Program-made: the position numbers and the translations under genes
NCBI GenBank assembly: GCA_002239005.1
Contig: MPNL01000012.1
Coordinates: forward strand, 1-52,500
Direction of reading: 5' to 3'
From: Truepera sp. bin119
GTDB taxonomy: Bacteria > Deinococcota > Deinococci > Deinococcales > Trueperaceae
DNA: 52,500 bases
The notes under the pieces: model-generated
Told to the model about the DNA's origin: nothing
Database searches by the model: none
The model's input: only the letters and a program-made list of their open reading frames with translations
Shown: piece after piece, positions 14,932 to 24,156 of the stretch
Numbering within the stretch: position 1 is the first letter of the stretch
How the letters are laid out: every line of letters begins with the position of its first letter

Positions 14932-17129
14932 GATCGATCTTGGCAGCAACGATGGAGAGTGCTCAGGGACAGGTGGTGCTGGAGGAGGTCGGCATCGACG
15001 CCGCCGTCGACGACCTCATGACCGTGGTCAGCGTGCGTCAGCGCTACCGCAACCCCGGCACGAAGCACCTCGAGGCGGTCTACACCTTTCCTCTGCCCCT
15101 CGAGGCCGTCCTTCTGAACTTCGAAGTGGAGCTCGGCGATAGGAGGATGGCCGGCACGGTTATCGCCAAGCCCGATGCGGAAGCGCGGTACGAGGATGCC
15201 ATCACCGACGGCGACGCGGCGGTGCTCCTCGAACAGGCACAGCCCGGGCTCTACACCGCAAGCGTCGGCAACCTGGCTCCGGGTGAGACGGCGACCATCC
15301 GCTTCCGCTACGGGCTGCTGCTGCGCTGGAACGGCGACACCGTCCGGCTCATGATGCCGACGACCATCGCCCCACGGTACGGTGATCCATCTGCTGGCGG
15401 CCTTTCCCCACACCAGTCGCCGGAGTTCAGCTTCGACGCGGAACGTTCCTTTCACCTGCAGATCGCGGTCCGAGGCGTCCTGCACGACGCGCGCTGGTCA
15501 TCGCCTTCGCACGACATCGCCGTCACCCCGGACGGTCGGCAGACGGTGATTGAGATCGCCCGGCCCGCGGCCATGGATCGCGACTTCGTGCTGGAGGCTC
15601 GCTCCACCGGGACGGCTGGTACGCGGGCGCTGCTCGCCCGTGACGACGGGGACTGGGTGGTTCTGGCAAGCTTCCGGCCCGAGATACCCGACCTGAGCGA
15701 AGGCGCCGCGCACCGCAGTCTCAAGATCGTTGTGGATTGCTCTGGATCGATGGGCGGCGACTCGATCGCTCAGGTGCGGATCGCCGGGGAGCGGATACTC
15801 GACAGCCTGAGGCCTAGCGACCTGTTCGACATCGTCGCGTTCGGCACCGGGCACCGCGTGCTGTTCGACCGCGAGACGGCTGCATCCCGGACGAACGTCG
15901 CCCGAGCGCGGCGCTTCGTGCGCAGCCTGGACGCCAACATGGGAGGCACGGAGATCGCTGCCGCGCTGCGGGCCACCTACGGCATCGCCGGCGAACCCGG
16001 CATGCCCCACGACCTGCTGCTGATCACCGACGGCGAGGTGTGGGACACCGATGGCGCCGTCGCGGAAGCGCGTGCGTCGGGCCACCGCATCTTCACCGTC
16101 GGCGTGGGCAGCTCCGTCGCCGAACCGTTTGTCCGCGCCCTCGCCCAGGCGACCGGCGGCGCCTGCGAACTGGTAGCGCCGCGGGAGGGCATGGCTGAGC
16201 GCATCCACCGCCACTTCCAGCGGATCCTCGCCCCGCCCGCGAGCAGCGCTCGCGTCACCTGGCCGGCTCCCGTGCAGCGGGCGGTCCCCGATCCCCTGCC
16301 GCCGCCGTACCCCGGCGACACGATGCACCTGTTCGGATCGTTCGCGGAGCGGCCTCAGGGCCCGGTCGTCCTCGAGCTGGAGCTTTCCGACAGCCATACG
16401 ATCACCCACCGGATGGAGATCGACGCATTGCCGACCGACACCGCCGACGTGGAACGAACGAGTGCTACCCGATCCGACTTGGCACGCATGGGCGCCGCTC
16501 AGCGGTTGCCAACGATTGATGATGAGGCGGCGACGGAGTTCGCCGTTCGCTATCAACTCCTCTCCGAGTGGACGGACTATCTGGTCGTCCACGTGCGAGC
16601 GGAGGCCGACAAAGCGACCGAGTTGCCGAGCCTGGTCAAGGTCCCGCAGGTGATCGCCGCGGGCTGGCATGGGCTCGGAACCGTACACGAAGCGCCGCAG
16701 GAGCACGTTCTCAGCGGCACCGTAGAGTCGGCCCCGCGATTCATCCTCGAGGATCTCCACAAAGTAGATGAGTTGGTCTCGGACTCTAGGTCCGCGCCGA
16801 TCACCTCACTGATCGAATTCGTCGAGGCGCTGAACGCGCATCCGCTGCCAACCGTGCCGACGCTCGACGACCTGTGGGCCCGCGATCTCCCCGACGAGAT
16901 CATCGAAGACCTCTGGGAATTGGTCGAAAGCGACGATGACTCTAGGACCGTGGCGATCATCTTCCTGTACCTGCTGCGCGGATCACCGGCCGGCAGTACG
17001 CTGGATCGCCAGCAGCGCCGGCTGATCCTCAGCGCCTACAAGAAGCTGTCGCCCGACGCGGCAACGGTCGGTGCCGTCCGGCGCGTCTGGCAGGAGTGGA
17101 ATCCACCCGGCGGAGGCGGCCTCGCCTGA
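14928..17129 (+). CDS. VIT domain and von Willebrand A domain protein
   Basis: This is a 733-residue protein. Residues from about 1 to 135 form a VIT (vault/inter-alpha-trypsin) domain (VVSVRQRYRNPGTKHLEAVY, then TFPLPLEAVLLNFEVELGDR and VGNLAPGETATIRFRYGL). A vWA domain begins near 264 with the MIDAS metal motif D270-x-S272-x-S274 in VVDCSGSMGG. The second and third MIDAS segments are present as MGGTEIAAAL and LLITDGEVWDTD. The C-terminal part (about 430-733) includes TEFAVRYQLLSEWTDYLVV, usual for bacterial VIT-vWA proteins. There is no signal peptide, so it is probably cytoplasmic. It is coupled to the merR gene by an ATGA overlap. Its biochemical role is unknown; vWA domains commonly bind protein partners through Mg2+. 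Confidence 0.9.
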   Translation: MRSILAATMESAQGQVVLEEVGIDAAVDDLMTVVSVRQRYRNPGTKHLEAVYTFPLPLEAVLLNFEVELGDRRMAGTVIAKPDAEARYEDAITDGDAAVLLEQAQPGLYTASVGNLAPGETATIRFRYGLLLRWNGDTVRLMMPTTIAPRYGDPSAGGLSPHQSPEFSFDAERSFHLQIAVRGVLHDARWSSPSHDIAVTPDGRQTVIEIARPAAMDRDFVLEARSTGTAGTRALLARDDGDWVVLASFRPEIPDLSEGAAHRSLKIVVDCSGSMGGDSIAQVRIAGERILDSLRPSDLFDIVAFGTGHRVLFDRETAASRTNVARARRFVRSLDANMGGTEIAAALRATYGIAGEPGMPHDLLLITDGEVWDTDGAVAEARASGHRIFTVGVGSSVAEPFVRALAQATGGACELVAPREGMAERIHRHFQRILAPPASSARVTWPAPVQRAVPDPLPPPYPGDTMHLFGSFAERPQGPVVLELELSDSHTITHRMEIDALPTDTADVERTSATRSDLARMGAAQRLPTIDDEAATEFAVRYQLLSEWTDYLVVHVRAEADKATELPSLVKVPQVIAAGWHGLGTVHEAPQEHVLSGTVESAPRFILEDLHKVDELVSDSRSAPITSLIEFVEALNAHPLPTVPTLDDLWARDLPDEIIEDLWELVESDDDSRTVAIIFLYLLRGSPAGSTLDRQQRRLILSAYKKLSPDAATVGAVRRVWQEWNPPGGGGLA

Positions 17130-17418
17130 CCATGAACTGCGTGCCCGGACGTGCCGGCAGGAAGGCGCCGGCCGTTCGGGTACGCTGCGTCTGGAGGTTC
17201 AATGAGCTTACACGGATCGACTTCGGCTGGCCGACTCGGTCGAACTGGATCGGCCCGAGATCACATAGCCCGACAGTACCCGCCCGGCTACTGACGGCAC
17301 CTGCGGCGAATACCCTGCTCACCGTGCAGCGCGTGAACCGGTAGCTAGCGCCATCTCCTGCACCACTGCACCGCAAAGCGACTCGCCCGGATCAACAGAG
17401 TGTAGCACAGTGGCGCGC
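17130..17418. other. intergenic gap after VIT/vWA gene
   Basis: GCCGGC at 17153-17158 and again at 17167-17172 can pair as a short GC hairpin just after the VIT/vWA stop. No T tract follows. Nothing else is recognised. Confidence 0.25.
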
Positions 17419-18680
17419 ATGAGATTCACGCTGGTCACCATTATTGCCACTGTCGCAGCACTGGGTGCCTATGCCAGCACCGACCCGGAATCCGCCGGCC
17501 AGTCCACGTCGGCCGAGCCTCCGGGCACTATCGAACTCGGTGCCGGCGAGGCGGTGCAGATCCGTTCATTGCTGTCGCTCACCGGCGGGTCGTCGCCGGG
17601 AATGTCGTTGCACTACGTTGTCGAGTTGGCTGTGGGCGACTCCACGACATACATGGCCACGCGATCGAGCTCGGCGACCCAGTAGACAGCGGGTGCGCGC
17701 CGGAACGCGGCAGCGAGGGCGCGCAGCAGATCGCAGCCGACGCGCGGGTGATCGGCGTCATCGGTACTGGGTGCTCCGCGGCGGCGGTGGCGGCCTCGCC
17801 GCTGCTCAGCGCGGCGGGACTGGTGATGGTGTCGCCATCCAACACGTCGCCGGTGCTCACCTCGGACCTGGCTAGCAACGCCGGTCCCCACTACCACCCC
17901 GGCTACTTTCGCGTAGCCAACAACGATCTCTACAGCGCTATCGCCGTCGCCGACTTCGCCTATGGCGAACTCGGCCTGCGGCGGATGGCGGCTGTGCACG
18001 ACGGAGATCCGTACACGACGGGCCTGGTGAATGCCTTCGGCAATGCGTTCCGTGACCGCGGCGGAGAGGTGGTAGCCATCGCCGCTATCGACAAGGGCGA
18101 AACCGACATGACAGCGGTCCTTGCCGAATTCGCGGCCGCCGGACCGGATGGGCTGTTCTTCCCGTTGTTCGTTGCGGAGGGGTCGGCGTTCGCACAGCAG
18201 GCGCGGGCATTCGACGGCCTGCGGGAGGCGATGCTCATTACCGGCGACGCGATGCTGGAACTGGAGTTCCTGGGTGAGCCCCATTCCGAGGGAATCTACT
18301 TTGCCGGGCCGGAGCCAGCCCAAGGCACCAGCGTCAACATCGCAACCGGCAAGGACGTGGCCGCTGTGCTCGATGACTTCCAAGCCACCTACGGCACTAC
18401 TCCCACCTCGCTATACTGGGCGTACACCTATGACGCTACAACACTGTTGCTCAGCGCCATCGATTCGGTGGCTGTAGCGGAGGGCGGCAAGTTGTCCCTG
18501 GACCGGGAGGCGCTGCGTGTGGCGCTGACGGCCACACACGGCTTTCAGGGCATCACCGGCGTCCTGTCCTGCGACGCATTCGGAGACTGCGGTACAGGTC
18601 GCGTCAACATCTACTACCACCAGGACTCTGGTATCACCGATGCCGCGCAGCTTCCGGTGGTGTACCGGTTCTCCCCGTGA
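17419..18680 (+). pseudogene. frameshifted ABC branched-chain-type solute-binding protein
   Basis: The 5' part from ATG 17419 encodes a signal peptide (MRFTLVTIIATVAALGAYAS) and the start of a periplasmic-binding fold (VQIRSLLSLTGGSSPGMSL, then HYVVELAVGD). The frame then shifts near 17645. The continuing frame reads GHAIELGDPVDSGCAPERGS, VIGVIGTGCSAAAVAASPLL and onwards to VVYRFSP. Together they are a LivK/leucine-isoleucine-valine-type receptor of about 420 residues (Peripla_BP_6). No permease or ATPase genes are adjacent. The single shift may be real or an indel error; all the rest looks intact. Confidence 0.78.
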
Positions 18681-19027
18681 GCCGCTACACTATCGTGTGC
18701 TGTCGCGCTCCGCGCTCACTGAATCGCACGGCCCGCGGCGGGCGGCGTGGGCGCCCACTGGCGAGCCCTACCACACTCGTCTCAATCCATCCGCCTGCGA
18801 ACCGGAGCTGTTATCTATCCACCCCACACAGGCGGCGCCTGACATTGCATCGCTCGCTGATGGCGAATCCAAACCGCAAGCGGATCAGGCCGGTGCCGAG
18901 GCCGCCGTTTCAGACCCGTAGAGGCGGCCTGAGCAGTGCCTTATCACCTGTGCCTAGAGTACTCACAGACTGACTCACTCTTCAGGTCCAAGCCCCGAAG
19001 GGGAAGGTACTCCTGTTCCTCCCCGGT
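18681..19027. other. 347-bp gap between convergent genes
   Basis: The flanking genes converge here. A short CCCC-GAA-GGGG hairpin lies near 18994-19004. No coding region, tRNA or clear terminator was recognised. Confidence 0.3.
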
Positions 19028-20851
19028 TTAACCGCCACGCCCCTCGATAGCGGCAGCACGTTGTTGGACGCTGCGGATCCTCTCCAGATCGAACTTCCTG
19101 CTGCGATCGAACTTGTAGATCCCGTTCTGCTCCTGGTAGATGTCGGTGAGCTGAGTATAGCAGTAACCGAACATATAGGGGTCGTCGAGCAGCACGGTGC
19201 AGAGCCTCTCGAAGCGGTCGTAGAACTCCTCGATGCTCCTAGGCCGCTCTCCGTAGCCCCAGGAGTCCTCACCCGGAGTAAGATCTGGATTCCACCAGAT
19301 TCCTCCGAATTCGCTCACGAAGTAGGGCTGCCCCCGGTAGGGCAGCGACCAGACAGGATCGCCCAAGAAGCGCTCGAAGACTCCCCAGCTCTCGGCACTG
19401 TTCAGGTAGGGCTCACCCCGGGCCAGACCGGCGTGCCGCTCCCTGAACCGCTCGGGGTCCTGGGTATAGTCGTGACTGTCGTAGATGTCGGCCTCCGCCA
19501 CCCTGTGGGCGTAGCCCGAGGCGTCGAGGACGGGGCGAGTGGTATCCATCGCCTTAGCCGCCAGATACATGCCGCGGGTGACATCGTCGAGGGTAGTGAT
19601 GCGGTCGGTGATCGACTGCCAAGTTTCGTTCAGCGGGCACCAGCCGACGATGCTGGGGTGGGAGTAGTCGCGCTCCAGGACCTCGAGCCACTGGGTGATG
19701 TAGTCGGGCCCGGGCCTCTGATGCTCCCCGCTTAGCGGTCCGCTGTGCTGACAACCCCAGTCACCGAACTCCCCCCAGACGAGGTAGCCCATCCGGTCGG
19801 CGTGGTAGAGGAAGCGCTCCTCGAAGACCTTCTGATGCAACCGGGCACCGTTGAACCCGGCCTCGAGGGCCAGCTCGATATCGCGGCGCAGTGCCTCATC
19901 GCTAGGCGCGGTCATGATGCCGTCGGGGTAGTAGCCCTGGTCGAGGACCAGCCGCTGGAACACGACCTCACCGTTAAGCTTGATGGCCTTGCCATCGATG
20001 GCGATACTGCGGAGGCCTGCGTAGCTAGCGACCTCATCGACAACCTCACCATCCCCGCCTATCAGCGCGACGGAGAGGTCATAGAGGTGGGGATCGGAGG
20101 TCGACCAGAGGCGGCGGCGCTCCTCGGGGATGGCTAGGTCGAGGCGCGGGGTGAGATCGAGATCCGCCGCGCACTCGGCGACCGCGACCTCACCCCGCCC
20201 ATCGCTCAGGCTAGCCCTCAAGCGCAGCCCCGGCCGGTTGTTGCTGAGGGGCTGCTCGAGTCGGATCGCCCCGGCAGCGAGGTCGGGGGTGACGCGGGGG
20301 CGGCGCAGAGCGAGGTCGGGGACCGGCTCGAGCCAGACCGACTGCCAGATGCCGGTGGTCCGCAGGTAGATCGCCCGGTGGGGGCCGAACTCCTGCGCCT
20401 GCTTGCCGCGCGGTTGCGGCCGCTGATGATCATCCCTAGCCCGAGCTACGACGGTGACGGTCTCCCCCGGTGAGGCCGCGCCGCTCAGGTCGCAGTGGAA
20501 GGGCGAGAAGCCGCCCCGGTGGCGGCCCACCTCGACCCCGTTCACCCACACCGTCGTGTCGTAGTCGACGGCCTGGAAGTGGAGCAGCACCCTGCGCCCG
20601 GCCCACGCCTCGGGAATCATCACGGTCCGGCGGTACCAGACGGCATGCAGATAGTCGCGGTTGCCGATGCCAGAGAGTTCCGACTCCGGGCAGAAGGGCA
20701 CCACGATCGACAGCTCAAGCTCCCGCTCGAGTAGCCCCCGCTCCAAGCCGGAATCCCCCTGGTCGATCTCGAACTGCCACTCGCCATTCAAGCACAGCCA
20801 GTCCCGCCGGACGAACTGTGGCCGGGGGTATTCACTCCTGGGTACCTCCAT
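19028..20851 (-). CDS. glycoside hydrolase family 2 protein
   Basis: This is a GH2-type enzyme of 607 residues (beta-galactosidase, beta-glucuronidase or beta-mannosidase relatives). The ATG at 20851 follows a GGGGAGGG site and is preferred over the upstream start at 20878. The N-terminal sugar-binding domain runs PRPQFVRRDWLCLNGEWQFE through WYRRTVMIPEAW and VDYDTTVWVNGVEVGRHRGG. An immunoglobulin-like domain follows, then the TIM barrel (GFNGARLHQKVFEERFLYHA). The acid/base Glu is in CPLNETW and the nucleophile Glu in YFVSEFGG. No signal peptide is visible, so it probably acts in the cytoplasm on imported oligosaccharides or glycosides. It ends the minus-strand sugar cluster after KDG kinase. 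With that kinase next to it, a uronic-acid-containing substrate is attractive, but this is inference. Confidence 0.9.
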   Translation of the reverse strand: MEVPRSEYPRPQFVRRDWLCLNGEWQFEIDQGDSGLERGLLERELELSIVVPFCPESELSGIGNRDYLHAVWYRRTVMIPEAWAGRRVLLHFQAVDYDTTVWVNGVEVGRHRGGFSPFHCDLSGAASPGETVTVVARARDDHQRPQPRGKQAQEFGPHRAIYLRTTGIWQSVWLEPVPDLALRRPRVTPDLAAGAIRLEQPLSNNRPGLRLRASLSDGRGEVAVAECAADLDLTPRLDLAIPEERRRLWSTSDPHLYDLSVALIGGDGEVVDEVASYAGLRSIAIDGKAIKLNGEVVFQRLVLDQGYYPDGIMTAPSDEALRRDIELALEAGFNGARLHQKVFEERFLYHADRMGYLVWGEFGDWGCQHSGPLSGEHQRPGPDYITQWLEVLERDYSHPSIVGWCPLNETWQSITDRITTLDDVTRGMYLAAKAMDTTRPVLDASGYAHRVAEADIYDSHDYTQDPERFRERHAGLARGEPYLNSAESWGVFERFLGDPVWSLPYRGQPYFVSEFGGIWWNPDLTPGEDSWGYGERPRSIEEFYDRFERLCTVLLDDPYMFGYCYTQLTDIYQEQNGIYKFDRSRKFDLERIRSVQQRAAAIEGRGG

Positions 20852-20886
20852 GGTCCCTCCCCATCTTGTCTGTCCCACCCCGGCGT

Positions 20887-21849
20887 TCAGCGGGAGATGT
20901 CCTTGTGCACGCCGGACATGACCTGCTCGAGTTCCGGCCGCGTGGCGGCCACCATATCGCCGCGCTGGCCCAGCACCAGAGCCGCCAGGGCGACGCCGCG
21001 CCGCATCCCGGCGACCACGTCGCCGTCGAGGAAACCGTCAAGCAGGCCGGAGGTGAAGCCGTCGCCAGCACCCAATCGGTCGACCAGCTCAACGGGGACC
21101 GCAGCTACCTCGACCAGGGTGCCAGCCACCACCGAGGCCGCCCCCTGGTCAGACCGGGTCAGGACGATGTGCCGGGCCTCAGTCAGTCCAGCGAGACCCT
21201 CTAGGACCTCAGCCGGCTCGCCCCCTAAGCCGAAGACGGTCGCGGCGTCACCCTGGCCACAGACCAGGATGTCGACCAGCGGGAGCAAGGCCCCCAGTCG
21301 GCTACCCGCCTCCACGGGGGACCAGAGCTTGGTGCGGTAGTTCACGTCGAAGCTCACGACGACCCCTCGCTCCCGCGCGCGGTGCATCGCCTCGCTGACG
21401 AGGTCGGCGCAGCTCGCGCTCAACGCCGGCGTGACACCGGTCAGGTGAAGGATGCGGCTGTCGAGGAGGTAGTCCCAGTCGACCTCAGCGGAGGTCAACT
21501 CCGTCACGGCAGAGTCCTTCCGGTCGTAGATGACCTCACTGCTACGGGGCGGGGCAGCGAACTCGACGAAGTAGGTGCCGACCCGGGTCCCTGGGGCCAT
21601 GACGACGGCCCCGGTGTCGACCCCGGCCTCCCGCAGGCCACGGATCACCAAGCGGCCCAGCGGCCCGTCGGGCAACCGGCTGAGCCAGCCACAGCGGCGT
21701 CCGAGACCGGCCAGGGCGGCGCACACGTTGCTCTCGGTGCCACCGGGATGGACGTCGAAAACCTTGGCCTGCTCGAGGCGAACGCCGACGGGCACGCTAA
21801 GCCTCACCATCGTCTCGCCGAAGCTGGTGAGGTCGAACCGGGGATTCAC
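20887..21849 (-). CDS. 2-keto-3-deoxygluconate kinase-like PfkB sugar kinase
   Basis: This is a 320-residue PfkB/ribokinase-family kinase. The N-terminal FGETMVRLSVP and PGGTESNVCAALAGLG segments match KDG kinases. The C-terminal signature LVDRLGAGDGFTSGLLDGFL holds the catalytic Asp in GAGD with the anion hole. KDG kinase phosphorylates 2-keto-3-deoxygluconate in uronate breakdown. Related 5-dehydro-2-deoxygluconokinases and ribokinases are possible alternatives. The GTG start overlaps the stop of a 42-codon ORF by four bases. It sits between that ORF and the GH2 gene in one unidirectional cluster, consistent with catabolism of a uronic acid or aldonic acid. Confidence 0.85.
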   Translation of the reverse strand: MNPRFDLTSFGETMVRLSVPVGVRLEQAKVFDVHPGGTESNVCAALAGLGRRCGWLSRLPDGPLGRLVIRGLREAGVDTGAVVMAPGTRVGTYFVEFAAPPRSSEVIYDRKDSAVTELTSAEVDWDYLLDSRILHLTGVTPALSASCADLVSEAMHRARERGVVVSFDVNYRTKLWSPVEAGSRLGALLPLVDILVCGQGDAATVFGLGGEPAEVLEGLAGLTEARHIVLTRSDQGAASVVAGTLVEVAAVPVELVDRLGAGDGFTSGLLDGFLDGDVVAGMRRGVALAALVLGQRGDMVAATRPELEQVMSGVHKDISR

Positions 21850-21974
21850 GCGCCGTCCCCGGAGGAGTGCCCCACCTCGAGGGCGCGCACCCGCCCAAGC
21901 AACTCGGTCGACGCCCGGTCGGTGTCCCAGCGGTAGTCGCCAATAGCGATTGTGTACTGTCGCGACGGGTCCAT
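21846..21974 (-). CDS. 42-residue ORF coupled to KDG kinase
   Basis: The frame begins with ATG at 21974 and starts MDPSRQYTIAIGDYRWDTDR, then continues ASTELLGRVRALE. Its TGA overlaps the kinase GTG start (GTGA), the same coupling used by true gene pairs in this window. It may be a tiny gene in its own right or a leader peptide for the kinase. It is also possibly the surviving N terminus of a larger enzyme. I recognise no family. It lies 27 bp after the zinc dehydrogenase stop. Confidence 0.4.
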   Translation of the reverse strand: MDPSRQYTIAIGDYRWDTDRASTELLGRVRALEVGHSSGDGA

Positions 21975-22001
21975 GCTGGTCCCGCAGGGTACCACTCGGG
22001 T

Positions 22002-23055
22002 TCAGGGGAGGTCGATGACGATCTTGTGAACACCCTCCGCGTAGCGCTCACCTAGGGCGAACGCCTCGGGGGCCTTGGCGAGCGGGAAGTGATGAGAGAC
22101 GAGGTCGTCGAGGTCGATCCTGCCCGCTGCCGCCAGCGAGATCGCCCGCGGGTAGGTGTGCTTCATGCGCCGAGACATCAGGATGGTGAGGCCCTTGCGG
22201 CGGGCGGTAGAGTGCTTCAACACCAGCCGGTCGTCGCCAGGGATGCCGACTAGCACCAAGCGACCGTCTGGGCGGACCATCTCTGCGGCCAAGGCGACAC
22301 TCTCATCCGACCAGGCGGCCTCGAACACCACATCGACGCCGCGGCCGCCGGTCGCCTCGTAAACCGCCGCCGCCGGATCGGCCTCCGGCTCGACCCGCAA
22401 CGCCTCCGTCGCCCCCCAGGAGCGCGCCTTGTCGACCCGCCACGGGTACAGATCGAATCCGTACACGGCGGCCACCCCGGAGAGCGCTGCCAACCTCAGG
22501 AGCAGGAGTCCGACCGGGCCGCAGCCGAGAACCGCAGCGGTCTCGGCGACCTTGAGCTGCCCGAGGTCGACTGCGTGCAGGGCCACACCGAGGGTCTCGA
22601 GCAGGGTCCCAGCCCCGTCACTGATCAGGTCGGGGAGGGGGAAGCAGTTGCGCGCCGGCACCACCATCGCCTCCCGCAACGCCCCATCCTCCGGATGGAG
22701 GCCGTAGAACACCTTGGGGACGAGGTTGGGGTGCCCCTTCTCGTAGAGCTCGTGGCGAGTGTCTGGCAGGGCGGGGTCCACCGCGACCCGCTGGCCCGGG
22801 AGCAGGGGGGTGTGGTTCCCGTCCTCGGCAGCGGGACCGACCGCGACAACTGTGCCCATGAACTCGTGGCCCAGGATCGTCGGCGCAGTGTAGACGGTGT
22901 CACCGATGCGCCCATCCTTGTAGCTGTGGAGATCCGACCCGCAGATCCCGGACGGCTCCGATCCGGAGCAACGCCTCACCGGGACCAGGGCCCGGCGGCG
23001 GCGGCAGCTCCTCGACCCTGAGGTCCTCCGGACCGTACAGCCGGACGGCCCTCAT
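22002..23055 (-). pseudogene. frameshifted zinc-dependent alcohol/polyol dehydrogenase
   Basis: The natural start is ATG 23055, overlapping the stop of the DUF4380 gene (ATGA). It encodes [20 protein letters not shown] up to about 22953. One extra base in the run 'gtccggg' then shifts the frame. The remainder from [10 protein letters not shown] is open to 22002. The joined protein of about 350 residues is a medium-chain zinc dehydrogenase. It has catalytic zinc ligands in GICGSD and TILGHEFMG, a cofactor motif VLGCGPVGLLLLRLA, and FDLYPWRVDKA for NAD binding. It is closest in style to sorbitol, idonate or threonine dehydrogenase. The structural zinc loop seems reduced. If the shift is an error, this is a working sugar-acid or polyol dehydrogenase of the cluster. 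Confidence 0.8.
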
Positions 23056-23993
23056 CGGGGGAGGGCCGGTGCGACCGCCGCCTGCGCTCGGCGGACCAGC
23101 GGGAGGAGCGTCGCCTCGACCTCGGCGTCGCCCCCGGGCGCCGCTACCCCCTCGAACAGGAACCAGTCTTCGATATGTTCGGCCGTCCCGCCCGGTTCCA
23201 ATCTCTGGACCCGACCGAGGGTCTCGAGTTCGAGCATAAAGTCGTTAGTAAAGACCTCCACGTTCGACCCCAAGTCGGGATAGCGCCCACCCGGGGCCCG
23301 CGCGAACAGTTTCACGAAGGCATAACCGCCGACCACATAGGCAACCCAGCCATCGCGAACGTCGGCACCGAACTTCTGCGGCCCGGTCGCCACCTCATCC
23401 TGTCGCAGGAGGATATAGCGCTCTCCCCAGGTCCAGCGCGGGTCCGACATGTCGGTGTAGGGCCACAGGGCGAGAGTGTTGACGGGCAGAAGGTTTTCGG
23501 GGTGGGGCCCCCGAGGCGGCAGGGGGATCACGCCGGTGCCGCCGGCGGTCATGACCGAGAGCGCCCAAGGAGCAAGCGTGACCTGCCACAGGTTGCGATT
23601 GATGAGGCGGTGGGTGATGCGGACGTGGGCGGCGGCGTCCCCCATCTCGATATCGAGCTCCTTCTGGATTCCGGTGGCCACCTCAAGGGGCTGGACGACG
23701 CGCACCACCCCACTGCACTCACCGACTTCGACGGGAGTGTTGTCCGGCTGGTAGGTCCGCAGCGGGTCCTCCGGGGCGTGCCAGAAACGGTGCCCACCAT
23801 ACATCCGCCACGCATCGCCGCCGGTGCGGCCCAGCTCCTCGGCGACTTCGCAGAAGAGGTTGCCCTGACCGCTGAAGCCGAGCCGGATGATACGCGGGCC
23901 GACCTGACCGGTGACCACCAGATCGATCACCCCGTTGCTCAGGCGATGGCAGCTATCCCAGCCGCCGTAGGGGACGGTCTCGAGCTTCGCCAC
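23052..23993 (-). CDS. DUF4380-family protein (sugar cluster)
   Basis: This 313-residue protein is taken from GTG 23993; the open frame extends to 24074, but that part overlaps a preceding small ORF. The N-terminal [20 protein letters not shown], then [17 protein letters not shown] and [13 protein letters not shown] match DUF4380. In style these are galactose-mutarotase-like beta-sandwich proteins with conserved 'GPRI' and 'GGH..W..PE'. Such proteins often accompany polysaccharide or sugar catabolism genes. Its stop overlaps the dehydrogenase ATG (ATGA), so the two are coupled. An aldose epimerase-like or carbohydrate-binding role is plausible but unproven. No signal peptide is visible. Confidence 0.78.
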   Translation of the reverse strand: MAKLETVPYGGWDSCHRLSNGVIDLVVTGQVGPRIIRLGFSGQGNLFCEVAEELGRTGGDAWRMYGGHRFWHAPEDPLRTYQPDNTPVEVGECSGVVRVVQPLEVATGIQKELDIEMGDAAAHVRITHRLINRNLWQVTLAPWALSVMTAGGTGVIPLPPRGPHPENLLPVNTLALWPYTDMSDPRWTWGERYILLRQDEVATGPQKFGADVRDGWVAYVVGGYAFVKLFARAPGGRYPDLGSNVEVFTNDFMLELETLGRVQRLEPGGTAEHIEDWFLFEGVAAPGGDAEVEATLLPLVRRAQAAVAPALPR

Positions 23994-23997
23994 GGCG

Positions 23998-24153
23998 CTA
24001 GCTGAAGCGGTACGGCCCGAGGCCCCTGAGGGCCTGGTGAACCGGGGGGTAGACACGCAACTGGTCGACGGCAACGAAGTGCCTGTGGCTGCTCTCGCAG
24101 ACCTGGGGCCAGCTGGTGCCGGGGCGGCCTTCAGTGGACTCAGACAGAGCCAT
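23998..24153 (-). CDS. 51-residue ORF between kinase fragment and DUF4380
   Basis: The ATG at 24153 begins three bases after the ribulokinase fragment's stop, and the TAG ends four bases before the DUF4380 GTG. The sequence includes SSHRHFVAVDQLRVYPPVHQ, then ALRGLGPYRFS. It looks protein-like and could be the C-terminal tail of a deleted sugar enzyme placed here by the same deletion that truncated the kinase. I cannot assign a family. Confidence 0.3.
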   Translation of the reverse strand: MALSESTEGRPGTSWPQVCESSHRHFVAVDQLRVYPPVHQALRGLGPYRFS

Positions 24154-24156
24154 ACG

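Noticed and set aside
15498-16760. 420-codon open frame antisense to the VIT/vWA gene
   Set aside because: Composition is rich in Arg, Gly and His with no motif. It is explained by high-GC codon use of the real gene.
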